Below, piece after piece: positions 9,214-16,856 of a stretch of DNA of 64,000 nt; position 1 is the first letter of the stretch; the number at the start of each line of letters is the position of its first letter. The notes beneath the pieces are model-generated. The model did no database searches and was not told the origin of the DNA. It was given only the letters and a program-made list of their open reading frames with translations. Location of the stretch: positions 62,001 to 126,000 of the forward strand of contig JAZSLU010000023.1 of NCBI GenBank assembly GCA_045535505.1. Reading direction: 5' to 3'. This DNA is from CAKSST01 sp045535505. Its GTDB lineage: Bacteria > Bacillota > Clostridia > Oscillospirales > Acutalibacteraceae. The position numbers and the translations under genes were made by a program.

Positions 9214-9243
9214 CGCCCGTGCACCTTAAAGGGCGCGCGGGCG
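9214..9243 (-). terminator. GC-rich hairpin (partial terminator) between the surface protein and the sortase
   Basis: A 13-position stem (9214-9226 with 9231-9243, one mismatch and two G-U pairs) is followed on the minus strand by a T-rich run. It sits between the small surface protein and srtB with no new promoter visible, so it likely attenuates read-through and keeps sortase expression below that of its substrate. Confidence 0.65.
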
Positions 9244-9274
9244 ACATAGGCTTATCAAAACTCGCCTAAAACTG

Positions 9275-9736
9275 TTAGTTAAAAGCGCGCTTTTTTAAAA
9301 CAACTGCGCAAGCAACAAATGCAACAAATGCTGCTACTGCACCTGCAACACCGACATCGTTGGTTTCGGGAGCAGTTGTGCTATCGTCACCAGGTTGTGT
9401 ATCGGTTTTTGTAAATTTAGCAATAAGTTCAACGTCACTTTCGGCTTTAATAACAATCTCTTTTGAAGAAAGTGAGCCGGAAACGATAGTGTACTTTTCG
9501 CCATTTATTTCCCAACCATAGAACTCGTTGCCTTGGTTTGGGGTTGCGGTTGCTTTAACGTCGCCGTTATTCTGAACTTCTTTTTCTGCTTTGCCTTTTG
9601 TGGCATCATCAGCTTTAACTGTAACGTTATATTCGCCTGAACCTGCAGGGCTTTTTTCAGCACAAACTGTCAAAACGGGAACACACAGAGCAAAAAGAAG
9701 TGCAATAGCACAAACAACACAAAGAATCTTTTTCAT
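9275..9736 (-). CDS. Small secreted beta-repeat protein with C-terminal sorting-like signal (probable sortase B substrate)
   Basis: Start ATG 9736 follows a strong AAGGAGG site (9746-9752). Residues 1-27 form a classical signal peptide (MKKILCVVCAIALLFALCV). The body has one InlB-B/Listeria-Bacteroides-type repeat (NEFYGWEINGEKY ... DVELIAKF). The C-terminus has a Thr/Pro-rich stretch with PETND, a hydrophobic segment and a KKRAFN positive tail, the layout of a cell-wall sorting signal. PETND is not canonical LPxTG or NPQTN, so recognition by the adjacent sortase is inferred from adjacency. It has its own strong promoter. Function beyond surface display is unknown. Confidence 0.8.
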   Translation of the reverse strand: MKKILCVVCAIALLFALCVPVLTVCAEKSPAGSGEYNVTVKADDATKGKAEKEVQNNGDVKATATPNQGNEFYGWEINGEKYTIVSGSLSSKEIVIKAESDVELIAKFTKTDTQPGDDSTTAPETNDVGVAGAVAAFVAFVACAVVLKKRAFN

Positions 9737-9773
9737 AAGTGTAATCCTCCTTAAAATTTTTAAAGTTATAGTT

Positions 9774-9802
9774 ATTATATCATTGGCATTTAACTTTTTC
9801 AA
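9774..9802 (-). promoter_or_regulatory. Sigma-A promoter of the surface protein-sortase-LCP operon
   Basis: TTGAAA (9797-9802) and TATAAT (9774-9779) with a 17-base spacer and an extended -10 TG. It is among the best promoters in the window. Confidence 0.8.
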
Positions 9803-9832
9803 GTATTTTATTTAAAAATATCATATTTTCGG

Positions 9833-9861
9833 TTGACCGTTTTATTCCTTTTTGCTAAAAT
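9833..9861 (+). promoter_or_regulatory. Sigma-A promoter of maf
   Basis: TTGACC (9833-9838), 17-base spacer, TAAAAT (9856-9861), about 38 bases before the maf start; it is divergent from the surface-protein promoter. Confidence 0.7.
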
Positions 9862-9898
9862 ATTGACATAAACTGCCACAAACAAAGGAGTTATTATT

Positions 9899-10468
9899 TT
9901 GAACATCGTTCTTGCATCAAAGTCACCAAGAAGAAAAGAAATTTTACAGAATTTAGGTCTTAATTTTTCGGTTTTGTCACCCGACTGTGACGAAAACGTT
10001 GGAATTTTATCCCCCAAAAAACTCGTTTGTCAACTTGCGCTCAAAAAAGTTTGTGCCGTTACACAACAGTATGAGGGTTGCGAAAACACTCTTTTTATTG
10101 CTGCTGATACTGTAGTTTGCATTAAACGTGACATTTTAGGGAAACCTAAAGACAAGCAGGATGCTATTAAAATGATAAAAACTTTGAGCGGCAAACGTCA
10201 CAAGGTTATCACCGGAATTGCTATGGTTTATAACGGCAAAACTGTTTATTGCAGCGAGTCTACAAGCGTATATTTTAAGCGAGTGCCCGAAAATGAAATT
10301 TTAGCTTATGTTGAAACCGACGAAGCTTATGACAAAGCGGGCGCATACGCAATTCAAGGCACCGCTTCACGCTGGATAAAAAGAATCAAGGGCGATTATT
10401 TTAACGTTGTGGGTTTGCCCGTTTATAAACTCTGTGAACTTGCCAAAAAACTCGATGTAACACTTTAG
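9899..10468 (+). CDS. maf: Maf/YhdE-family nucleoside triphosphate pyrophosphatase
   Basis: House-cleaning enzyme that hydrolyses dTTP/UTP or modified NTPs to the monophosphate. The family signature VLASKSPRRKEILQNLG is at the N-terminus, with AADTVVC (catalytic Asp), KPKDKQDAIKMIKTLSGK and DKAGAYAIQG further on. The start is TTG 9899 behind AAAGGAG. 189 aa, full length. The final stop codon (10466-10468) lies inside the terminal repeat of the element that follows, so the original C-terminus may have been altered slightly. Confidence 0.95.
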   Translation: MNIVLASKSPRRKEILQNLGLNFSVLSPDCDENVGILSPKKLVCQLALKKVCAVTQQYEGCENTLFIAADTVVCIKRDILGKPKDKQDAIKMIKTLSGKRHKVITGIAMVYNGKTVYCSESTSVYFKRVPENEILAYVETDEAYDKAGAYAIQGTASRWIKRIKGDYFNVVGLPVYKLCELAKKLDVTL

Positions 10469-10626
10469 CCAAAGCATTTAAATCCGAGCCAGCCTTAAAG
10501 GGCTGACTTTCGGCGTCTTCTGGCTCATTGGTGCACATAGGCTGACGGATTTGCGAGTATTTTAACAAAGCCACAGCGTAAAATCCTTGTTTCAAAATCT
10601 GATTCGGGTTTGAATGCTTTGGCTAA
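10465..10626. repeat. MITE-like element with 23-bp terminal inverted repeats
   Basis: The ends 10465-10487 and 10604-10626 are inverted repeats that match at 21 of 23 positions. They begin TTAGCCAAAGCATT at each end. Both mismatches become G-U pairs in the plus-strand RNA, so the transcript can form an uninterrupted 23-bp stem. Inside are further small palindromes (CAGCC/GGCTG; GAGCCAG/CTGGCTC). No transposase is present. It fills exactly the gap between maf and the MGMT gene and supplies the maf stop codon. It could be a non-autonomous mobile element or a structured intergenic RNA repeat; no second copy was seen in this window. Confidence 0.65.
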
Positions 10627-10635
10627 GGAATTTTT

Positions 10636-10950
10636 ATGACTGTTTTTGAAAAAATATACGAAATTGTAAAACTTATACCGAAAGGCAAGGTTGCAACCTA
10701 CGGACAGATTGCGCTTTTGGCTGGCAATCCACGTTGGGCAAGGGTTGTAGGATACGCTCTTCACGTAAATCCACAGCCCATTATCATCCCTTGTCATCGA
10801 GTTGTTAACAAAAGCGGAAAACTTGCGGGAGCTTTCGCCTTTGGCGGATACCAAGCTCAAAGAGCTTTGCTTGAACAAGAGGGTGTTATTTTTGAGCCCG
10901 ACGGAAGTGTCGATTTAAAAAAATATTTATGGGATAAAAAGAAGATGTGA
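10636..10950 (+). CDS. Small MGMT-family (methylguanine methyltransferase-like) DNA-binding protein
   Basis: Consists only of the C-terminal DNA-binding/active-site domain of O6-alkylguanine-DNA alkyltransferases (104 aa against about 165-180 for Ogt). GKVATYGQIALLAGNPRWARVVGYAL (helix-turn-helix with Arg finger) and IPCHRVVNKSGKL are intact. The acceptor Cys of PCHRV is kept, unlike the alkyltransferase-like proteins, which have PWHRV. It may therefore be a minimal suicide repair enzyme or a damage-recognition protein that hands lesions to excision repair. Confidence 0.88.
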   Translation: MTVFEKIYEIVKLIPKGKVATYGQIALLAGNPRWARVVGYALHVNPQPIIIPCHRVVNKSGKLAGAFAFGGYQAQRALLEQEGVIFEPDGSVDLKKYLWDKKKM

Positions 10951-10970
10951 AAATTCACATCTTCTTTTTT
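10941..10970. terminator. Bidirectional terminator containing both stop codons
   Basis: A perfect 10-bp palindrome GAAGATGTGA/TCACATCTTC (10941-10950, 10955-10964) with T runs on both strands lies between convergent genes. The left arm ends in the TGA of the MGMT gene and the right arm begins with the TGA (minus) of the NUDIX gene. Confidence 0.9.
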
Positions 10971-11491
10971 GCATTTATCATTAAAATTGCAATTTGAGTT
11001 TTTGCATCTTTAATTTGGTTGTTTAATACCATTTGCAAAGCCTCTGCAAATGGTATTTTTACAACCTCTACAAACTCGTTTTCATCGGGATGTGCCTGAG
11101 CTATTGTAACGTTTTTGGCAAAATACAAATGAATTATTTCATCAGTATAACCGGGGGTGGGATAAATTTGACCTAAAAATTCAAAATTTTCGGCAACGCC
11201 GCCTGTTTCTTCCGAAAGTTCGCGCTTGCCGCAAAGCATAGGGTCTTCTCCCGCCTCACGCTTGCCTGCGGGAATTTCTAAAACTTGTTGTGTGTAGGCG
11301 TAACGAAACTGCTTTACAAGCAACAGTTCGTTTTCTTTTGTGAGTGCGGCAACGCCCACGCCACCGGGATGCTCGACAATTTCTCGTTTTGAAGTTTTGT
11401 TATTTGCCAATAGCACATCATCTGAGCGCAAATTTATTATTTTACCTTTATAAATGTAATTTTTATTTAAGGTTTTTTCTGCAATATCCAT
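10955..11491 (-). CDS. nudF: NUDIX hydrolase, ADP-ribose pyrophosphatase type
   Basis: Hydrolyses ADP-ribose and related nucleoside diphosphate sugars to AMP plus sugar phosphate. The Nudix box is visible as G-x5-E-x7-RELSEETG (GKREAGEDPMLCGKRELSEE followed by TGG). Upstream it has LLLVKQFRYAYTQQVLEIPAG, typical of the ADPRase subgroup, and IYPTPGYTDEIIHLYFA downstream. 178 aa, complete. ATG 11491 follows AAGGAG. It is convergent with the MGMT gene and divergent from the M14 peptidase gene. Confidence 0.92.
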   Translation of the reverse strand: MDIAEKTLNKNYIYKGKIINLRSDDVLLANNKTSKREIVEHPGGVGVAALTKENELLLVKQFRYAYTQQVLEIPAGKREAGEDPMLCGKRELSEETGGVAENFEFLGQIYPTPGYTDEIIHLYFAKNVTIAQAHPDENEFVEVVKIPFAEALQMVLNNQIKDAKTQIAILMINAKKKM

Positions 11492-11564
11492 TAAATTTTC
11501 TCCTTTTTGCGTGAATTTAGTTGTATTATAACAGCATATACTTTACTTTGAGAGGATGATAGTT

Positions 11565-12467
11565 TTGAGTAGTTTGGTATCTTGCAAGGATTATTCTTAT
11601 GACCAATATAAAAATATTATTGAACAGTTGGAACAAAGATATGATTTTTTATCTTATCACGTTATCGGCACAAGCCATGCAAAAAGAAACATTTACGCTT
11701 TAAAGCTTGGTCGTGTTGCCGACTGCGTGTTATATGCAGGTGCTTTTCACGGCAGCGAGAGAATAACCTGCACACTTTTACTTATGTTTATAGAAAAGTT
11801 TTGTAATGCACTAAAGAAAGGGTTACAAGTTGCGGGCATAGATGCGCGACGCGCTTTATACCAAAAAGGACTTATTGTTGTGCCACTTGTTAATCCCGAC
11901 GGATGCGAAATCGCCCATTCGGGCAAAAACGCCTGTGGTGATTATAAAGACAAAATAAAAAAACTTTGTAAGGACGATTTTTTGCATTGGAACGCAAATT
12001 TGCAGGGCGTTGACATCAATCATAACTTTGACGCCGGTTGGGATAAGTTAAAACAAGCGGAACAAAAAATGGGTATATTGGGACCTGCACCCACACGGTA
12101 CGGCGGCACACATCCCGAAAGCGAACCCGAAACGGTTGCTTTATGCAACCTTTGCAGACACATACGTTTTAGACACGCTTTTGCTTTCCACACGCAAGGC
12201 GAGGTCATTTATCACCGCTTTGGCGACAAGGTTATCGCACGAGGTGAAAAAATGGCACAAATTATGTCAGCATCAAGCGGATATAATTTGGAGGTTGCAA
12301 GCGGCATTGCCGAAGGCGGCGGATTTAAAGACTGGTTTATCAGTGAGTTTTCCCGCCCCGCTTTTACCATTGAAGCAGGACTTGGTATGAACCCATTACC
12401 GCCCGAAGACCTTGAAAATATTTACCAACGTCTGCAAGAGTTGCTTATGCTTGGTATTGTTATGTAA
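11565..12467 (+). CDS. M14 family zinc carboxypeptidase, gamma-D-glutamyl-diamino acid endopeptidase type
   Basis: Likely cleaves gamma-D-Glu-(L)meso-diaminopimelate bonds in peptidoglycan fragments. Zinc ligands are in GAFHGSERITC (His, Glu) and FAFHTQGEVIYH (third His). VPLVNPDGCEIA, GVDINHNFDAGW and FTIEAGLGMNPLP (catalytic Glu) complete the M14 core. No signal peptide is visible, which suggests a role in recycling imported muropeptides in the cytoplasm. I take the TTG at 11565 as start (9 bases after GAGAGG) because the ATG at 11556 abuts the ribosome binding site. Confidence 0.88.
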   Translation: MSSLVSCKDYSYDQYKNIIEQLEQRYDFLSYHVIGTSHAKRNIYALKLGRVADCVLYAGAFHGSERITCTLLLMFIEKFCNALKKGLQVAGIDARRALYQKGLIVVPLVNPDGCEIAHSGKNACGDYKDKIKKLCKDDFLHWNANLQGVDINHNFDAGWDKLKQAEQKMGILGPAPTRYGGTHPESEPETVALCNLCRHIRFRHAFAFHTQGEVIYHRFGDKVIARGEKMAQIMSASSGYNLEVASGIAEGGGFKDWFISEFSRPAFTIEAGLGMNPLPPEDLENIYQRLQELLMLGIVM

Positions 12468-12483
12468 AAATTTAATTGTAAAA

Positions 12484-12513
12484 ACAGTTTGGTATAAAAC
12501 CAAACTGTTTTTA
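12484..12513. terminator. Bidirectional terminator between M14 peptidase and DUF1854 genes
   Basis: Stem ACAGTTTGGT/ACCAAACTGT (12484-12493, 12499-12508) with a five-base loop and flanking A and T runs; it serves the convergent genes on both sides. Confidence 0.85.
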
Positions 12514-12515
12514 TT

Positions 12516-13001
12516 TTACAAAAGCATAAGTTCAACTGTTCTTTTGTCCATTTTTGTAGGATCTGTTATCTCATAACGGTTATCGTTAACGTCTCTTATC
12601 AATACCCTGCCGTCAGCAAGATGTTTTATATTTTGCGGTCGGCTTCTTACCTTGAAAATACATTCGCCATAATCGGTGACCGCTTTAACGGTCAAGGTGC
12701 CGTGCTTCCAATTTATTTCATTAACCTTTTGAATTTTTGGCAAAATGTAATAATCAGCAAGACTTTGTCCTAATGCGGCTTTACTTTCTTTATCTAAACT
12801 TGCAACATCGGTTATTATGGCAACCTCATTACGATCGTCATCTATCAAGGCTATATACTTATTTTTTGCCGTAACGGGAAAAAGTCGTTTGGGTTGAAGA
12901 TTTTCAAACCTTTCTCCGGTTTTTAAGGTTATTGCAACCTTCATATCTTCACAAAGGGTTACAACAAGGTCGTCGCCTTTTAAAAACAATTTTTCGTTCA
13001 T
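12516..13001 (-). CDS. DUF1854 family protein, partner of the adjacent ABC transporter
   Basis: 161-aa soluble protein of the DUF1854 family. Conserved blocks include LQPKRLFPVT, IALIDDDRNEVAII and the C-terminal VLIRDVNDNRYEITD. Its ATG overlaps the stop of the upstream ABC gene as ATGA (12998-13001), a sign of translational coupling. This gene pair recurs in other bacteria, some of them with cyanophycin genes nearby, but no cyanophycin gene is in this window. The biochemical role is unknown; a regulatory or substrate-handling subunit of the transporter is a reasonable inference. Confidence 0.85.
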   Translation of the reverse strand: MNEKLFLKGDDLVVTLCEDMKVAITLKTGERFENLQPKRLFPVTAKNKYIALIDDDRNEVAIITDVASLDKESKAALGQSLADYYILPKIQKVNEINWKHGTLTVKAVTDYGECIFKVRSRPQNIKHLADGRVLIRDVNDNRYEITDPTKMDKRTVELMLL

Positions 13002-15250
13002 TGCCTTTCACCCTTCTTTTGTTCAGATTCTTTACGGCGAATTTCATCCGAAAGATTTTGAATTTCTACCAGATTGAAATATTTGCCCTTTTTAGCAATA
13101 AGCTCTTCGTGAGAGCCTGCCTCAATAATCTTACCCTTTTCCATTACAATAATTTTGTTTGCACGGCGTAATGTTGAAAGGCGGTGGGCAATCATAATGG
13201 TTGTTCTGCCCGAAATTAATCGTTCAATTGCCTCTTGAATAAGATGTTCTGTTTCGCTATCCACAGATGCAGTTGCTTCATCAAAAATTAAGATTGAGGG
13301 ATTTTTCATTACTGCTCGAGCTATTGAAAGACGTTGTCTTTCGCCGCCCGAAAGACCGACACCACGTTCACCAAGCATCGTATCATAGCCATCGGGCAGA
13401 TGGGTAATAAAGCCGTGGGCGTTGGCGACCTCTGCCGCTTTTATAACATCCTCAACGCTTGCCTTGGGGTTTGATAAAGCGATATTTTTAAATATTGTTT
13501 TGCGGAACATAATAGGCTCTTGCTGAACGAAACCAATTTGTTTACGGTAACTTTTAAGGTCGATATCCTTAATATTTTGTCCATCGACAAGAATTTGTCC
13601 TTCGTACTTATTGTAATATCTCAAAATGAGATTAATAAGCGTGGATTTTCCTGCGCCCGTTGTGCCAACAACACCTATAATGTCGCCAGGCTCGATAACC
13701 AAATTTATGTTATCAAGTGTTTTTACAGTTTTATCGAAAGAAAAGCTGACGTTTTTGAACTCAATTCTTCCCTTAAAGCCATCTACCAAATTGCCCTTGC
13801 CGGTATCCTCTTCGGGCTCGGCATCGAGAATATCCATAAGTCTTTCGGCAGAGGTGAGCGCATTGCTGTAACTATCCGAAAGATTGGCAAAAAAGCTTAC
13901 CGGATTATAAAACATTGAAGCATAAGAAATGAAAGAAACAAGCAAGCCTGCTGACATTATTGTAGGGTTATTAATCGCCCAACCGCCACCTATACCCCAT
14001 ATAACGAGTGAACCGCATGTTACAAAAAATGTAACTGCATGGGGGTATATACTGCCTACAGTAGCCGCTTTTTTACTAACCTTATACCACTGATTTGTGT
14101 GGTTTTTAAAATTTTCTACCGAGTCTTCTTCCCCTGTGAATGCCTTTGTAACACGAATACCCGGCAAGGCGTCGGAAACCACATCACACACGGCAGACCA
14201 GCGCACCCACAGTTTATGATAAAGCGGCCTTATTTTAAGCCTAAAAATTCTTGCGCCAATCGCAACCAAGGGCACAGGCAAAAGTGACAAAAACGCTAAT
14301 TTCCAGTTGAGCGTAAACATTACAACAATAATACCTATCATTGTAAAAAACTGAATAACTGCCTCTTGAGATATTCGCATCATAAACATATTTAGGGTTG
14401 AGGTATCACCGCTTATACGAGAATAAATGGAACCCGAGCCGATTTTATCATAAAAATCAACCGTAAGATGCTGCGCTTTTTCGTACACGTCATTACGAAG
14501 AGCCGTAACCATAGTATCACTGGCCCGACGCATTATTCTAAGGCGTATTGTGCCCAAAACCGCTTGCAGCAAGTGTACCACAACCAAAACTAAAACCAGC
14601 GTATAAAGCAGATTTAAATTGCTGTTGGGGATAACATCGTCAACCAGCATTTTGGTAATGTATGGTGGAACAAGATTTACCACCGTTATAAAAATTGAAA
14701 GCACCATACACACAAACAAACGTAAGCGTTGAGGTTTTATGTAATGCCACAAGCGTTTATACATTTTGCCTTTACCCTGACAGTTGGTGCAGTCTGCACC
14801 AGGATAAAGCAAACTTCTGCCGCATTTAGAACAAAAAAGTTTTTGCTTTTCTATAACATTTTTGACTATATCGAGAGCGCAATCTCTATCTTCGCCCTCA
14901 TTTATACTTCTTATATATTGCACTGCGGCTTCCATTGCAGCGATTGAGGCAAAACTGAAGCGCAATCTTTTTTTATCATTAATGTAAATTGATGCGTTGC
15001 CGTACATACGACGAACATTGATTTTTTCGATATCACTTAAAGAAACAGAAAAACCTTCACTATCGGTTGAATTTTCAACACACAGCAAAGAGCCATTGGT
15101 AACCACCAAAGCAGATTCGCCGTATTTTGAGTTGAGATTAAAGTCTGCCGATATAACAAACAATATTTCTTGGTCGCAAGGCAATGCGCTTTCTATTTTT
15201 GCCCATAGTCCGTCCGAAATATAACCACTACAAATGCATTCTTCTTTCAT
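12998..15250 (-). CDS. ABC exporter (fused permease-ATPase) with extra N-terminal domain and zinc ribbon
   Basis: 750-aa half-transporter of the type IV (MsbA-like) exporter fold. The N-terminal 130 residues form an extra, PH-like beta-rich domain. A four-Cys zinc ribbon follows (CSKCGRSLLYPGADCTNCQG). The membrane domain of about six helices begins near 180, and the ATPase is C-terminal, with Walker A GTTGAGKS, signature LSGGERQRLS, Walker B ILIFDEATA and H-loop IAHRLST. The start is ATG 15250 after AAAGGG; an upstream TTG at 15283 has no ribosome binding site. The cargo is unknown. It is coupled to DUF1854 downstream. Confidence 0.9.
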   Translation of the reverse strand: MKEECICSGYISDGLWAKIESALPCDQEILFVISADFNLNSKYGESALVVTNGSLLCVENSTDSEGFSVSLSDIEKINVRRMYGNASIYINDKKRLRFSFASIAAMEAAVQYIRSINEGEDRDCALDIVKNVIEKQKLFCSKCGRSLLYPGADCTNCQGKGKMYKRLWHYIKPQRLRLFVCMVLSIFITVVNLVPPYITKMLVDDVIPNSNLNLLYTLVLVLVVVHLLQAVLGTIRLRIMRRASDTMVTALRNDVYEKAQHLTVDFYDKIGSGSIYSRISGDTSTLNMFMMRISQEAVIQFFTMIGIIVVMFTLNWKLAFLSLLPVPLVAIGARIFRLKIRPLYHKLWVRWSAVCDVVSDALPGIRVTKAFTGEEDSVENFKNHTNQWYKVSKKAATVGSIYPHAVTFFVTCGSLVIWGIGGGWAINNPTIMSAGLLVSFISYASMFYNPVSFFANLSDSYSNALTSAERLMDILDAEPEEDTGKGNLVDGFKGRIEFKNVSFSFDKTVKTLDNINLVIEPGDIIGVVGTTGAGKSTLINLILRYYNKYEGQILVDGQNIKDIDLKSYRKQIGFVQQEPIMFRKTIFKNIALSNPKASVEDVIKAAEVANAHGFITHLPDGYDTMLGERGVGLSGGERQRLSIARAVMKNPSILIFDEATASVDSETEHLIQEAIERLISGRTTIMIAHRLSTLRRANKIIVMEKGKIIEAGSHEELIAKKGKYFNLVEIQNLSDEIRRKESEQKKGERQ

Positions 15251-15294
15251 AATCTGACAACACCCTTTTAAACTCAAATCCAATTTTGGTAATT

Positions 15295-15323
15295 ATTGTA
15301 ACATACACCAATCATAAAGTAAA
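15295..15323 (-). promoter_or_regulatory. Probable promoter of the ABC-DUF1854 operon
   Basis: TTTACT (15318-15323), 17-base spacer, TACAAT (15295-15300) with an extended TG; the -35 is weak. Confidence 0.45.
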
Positions 15324-15352
15324 TATTTGGTATAATTTTAAAACTTTTTATA

Positions 15353-15381
15353 TTGAAAAAAAGAGCATATTGCTTTACAAT
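15353..15381 (+). promoter_or_regulatory. Sigma-A promoter of ung
   Basis: TTGAAA (15353-15358), 17-base spacer, TACAAT (15376-15381), 29 bases before the GTG start of ung. Confidence 0.65.
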
Positions 15382-15410
15382 AAACATATACGCTTCAAGG
15401 GAGGGGTTTT

Positions 15411-16079
15411 GTGGTTAAGTTTGGTAACGATTGGGACAAAATTCTGGCTGATGAATTTAAAAAACCTTATTATCTTGAACTGCGCCGATTTTTAAAAGCC
15501 GAATATTCATCCGCAACCATTTATCCACATATGAATAATATATTTAACGCCCTCAAAGAAACCTCTTTTGAAAACACAAAGGCAGTCATTATTGGTCAAG
15601 ACCCTTATCATGGCGAAAATCAGGCGCACGGACTTTGTTTTTCGGTTTTGCCCGGACAAGCACCACCGCCGTCTTTGGTTAACATTTATAAAGAACTGAA
15701 AAGCGATATAGGCATAGACACCGATTGCCGCAACGGATATTTAATTAACTGGGCAAAGCAGGGTGTTTTAATGCTTAACACGGTTCTTACCGTACGCGCG
15801 GGTTGTCCCAACAGCCACAAGGGCAAGGGATGGGAACATTTTACCGACCGCATTATTGCAGAGCTTAACAAGAAAAGCTCTACAGTTGTATTTTTGCTTT
15901 GGGGCGCTAATGCACGTGCCAAAGCGGCTGCCATTGACAACCCCTTACACGTAAAACTATGTGCACCCCACCCCAGTCCCCTTTCGGCTTACAGCGGTTT
16001 TTTCGGATGCAAATGTTTTTCAAAAACTAATGAAATTTTGCAAAAATCAAATCAGTCTCCGATTGACTGGCATATATAA
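15411..16079 (+). CDS. ung: Uracil-DNA glycosylase, family 1
   Basis: Removes uracil from DNA to start base-excision repair. The water-activating loop VIIGQDPYHGENQAHGLCFSV, VLMLNTVLTVRAGCPNSHKG, VFLLWGANA and the minor-groove loop HPSPLSAYSGFFGC are all intact. 222 aa, normal. GTG start at 15411 behind GGGAGGGG. Confidence 0.98.
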   Translation: MVKFGNDWDKILADEFKKPYYLELRRFLKAEYSSATIYPHMNNIFNALKETSFENTKAVIIGQDPYHGENQAHGLCFSVLPGQAPPPSLVNIYKELKSDIGIDTDCRNGYLINWAKQGVLMLNTVLTVRAGCPNSHKGKGWEHFTDRIIAELNKKSSTVVFLLWGANARAKAAAIDNPLHVKLCAPHPSPLSAYSGFFGCKCFSKTNEILQKSNQSPIDWHI

Positions 16080-16107
16080 AAAACTGCCCTTGGCGGACAG
16101 TTTTTAA
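16078..16107. terminator. Bidirectional terminator after ung
   Basis: AAAACTG and CAGTTTT arms with a short imperfect inner stem and T runs on both strands, between convergent ung and the metallophosphoesterase gene. Confidence 0.7.
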
Positions 16108-16775
16108 AGTTTTATAAAGTTTGTATAAACGCTTGTGTGTTTGGGAGTAACCCTGCGGTCCTCGTGCATCGAGCCAAAGTACCAATGCTTATAGGTACAT
16201 TCTCTATCAATGCTGTCAAAAAAGCCGTTAAGGCGGTTAACCCTATCCAGACTGCCGTTTCGTAAAAGCATTGCGCTTTTAACGCTTGAAGGCGGCTCGT
16301 GAGTGAGTATGTAATCCATTTCGCCGTTATATTCTTCCATAACGTTAATTGCCTCGCTCATTTCACGCGGTGAGGGAAGTTCTTCCTTCCACCATTTGCC
16401 TTGGTCGATATGCATATCTTTATCCGGGCTTTCGCCTCCGCCCATAACGAAAAAGCGTTTATCGTCAATTGTGAACATCTGACCTCGCATTAAGTGCAGC
16501 AAATTACCTTTTATGCGATGAACGCATCCGCCTTTCCAATAAGTTACGCGACTGCGATTTATTAAATCGAAATTTTCGTGAGTGCCGTCTAAAAAAGCAA
16601 CGGTATATTTGCGGGAACCTAAATAATCGATAACATCTTTTTCTTTTTGAGAACCATCCCATAAAAAGCCAAAGTCACCGCATACTATAAGCACGTCACC
16701 GGCTTTAAGCTTACGCCAGTTACGGTCAAACAAGCGGTTTTCGTCACCGTGAATATCACCTGTTATATATATCAA
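16104..16775 (-). CDS. Calcineurin-like metallophosphoesterase
   Basis: Binuclear-metal phosphoesterase of unknown substrate. Family motifs are ITGDIHGD (D-x-H), VCGDFGFLWDG (GD), DGTHENFD in the place of GNHE, and YILTHEPP (final His). About 223 aa. The start is taken as TTG 16775, six bases after GAGGTG; a GTG at 16784 overlaps that ribosome binding site. The Asn-to-Thr change in GNHE is unusual but seen in family members of this size. No neighbours hint at the substrate. Confidence 0.85.
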   Translation of the reverse strand: MIYITGDIHGDENRLFDRNWRKLKAGDVLIVCGDFGFLWDGSQKEKDVIDYLGSRKYTVAFLDGTHENFDLINRSRVTYWKGGCVHRIKGNLLHLMRGQMFTIDDKRFFVMGGGESPDKDMHIDQGKWWKEELPSPREMSEAINVMEEYNGEMDYILTHEPPSSVKSAMLLRNGSLDRVNRLNGFFDSIDRECTYKHWYFGSMHEDRRVTPKHTSVYTNFIKL

Positions 16776-16856
16776 GACTGCCACCTCACTTTGTTAAAAT
16801 ACTCGTTAATCTTGCTGTTTTTTTACATTATACTATATTTGTCGGGAGATTTCTAT

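Noticed and set aside
10401..10595. Minus-strand open frame across the maf end and the repeat
   Set aside because: It is produced by the inverted-repeat element and maf antisense sequence, has no ribosome binding site and no family resemblance.
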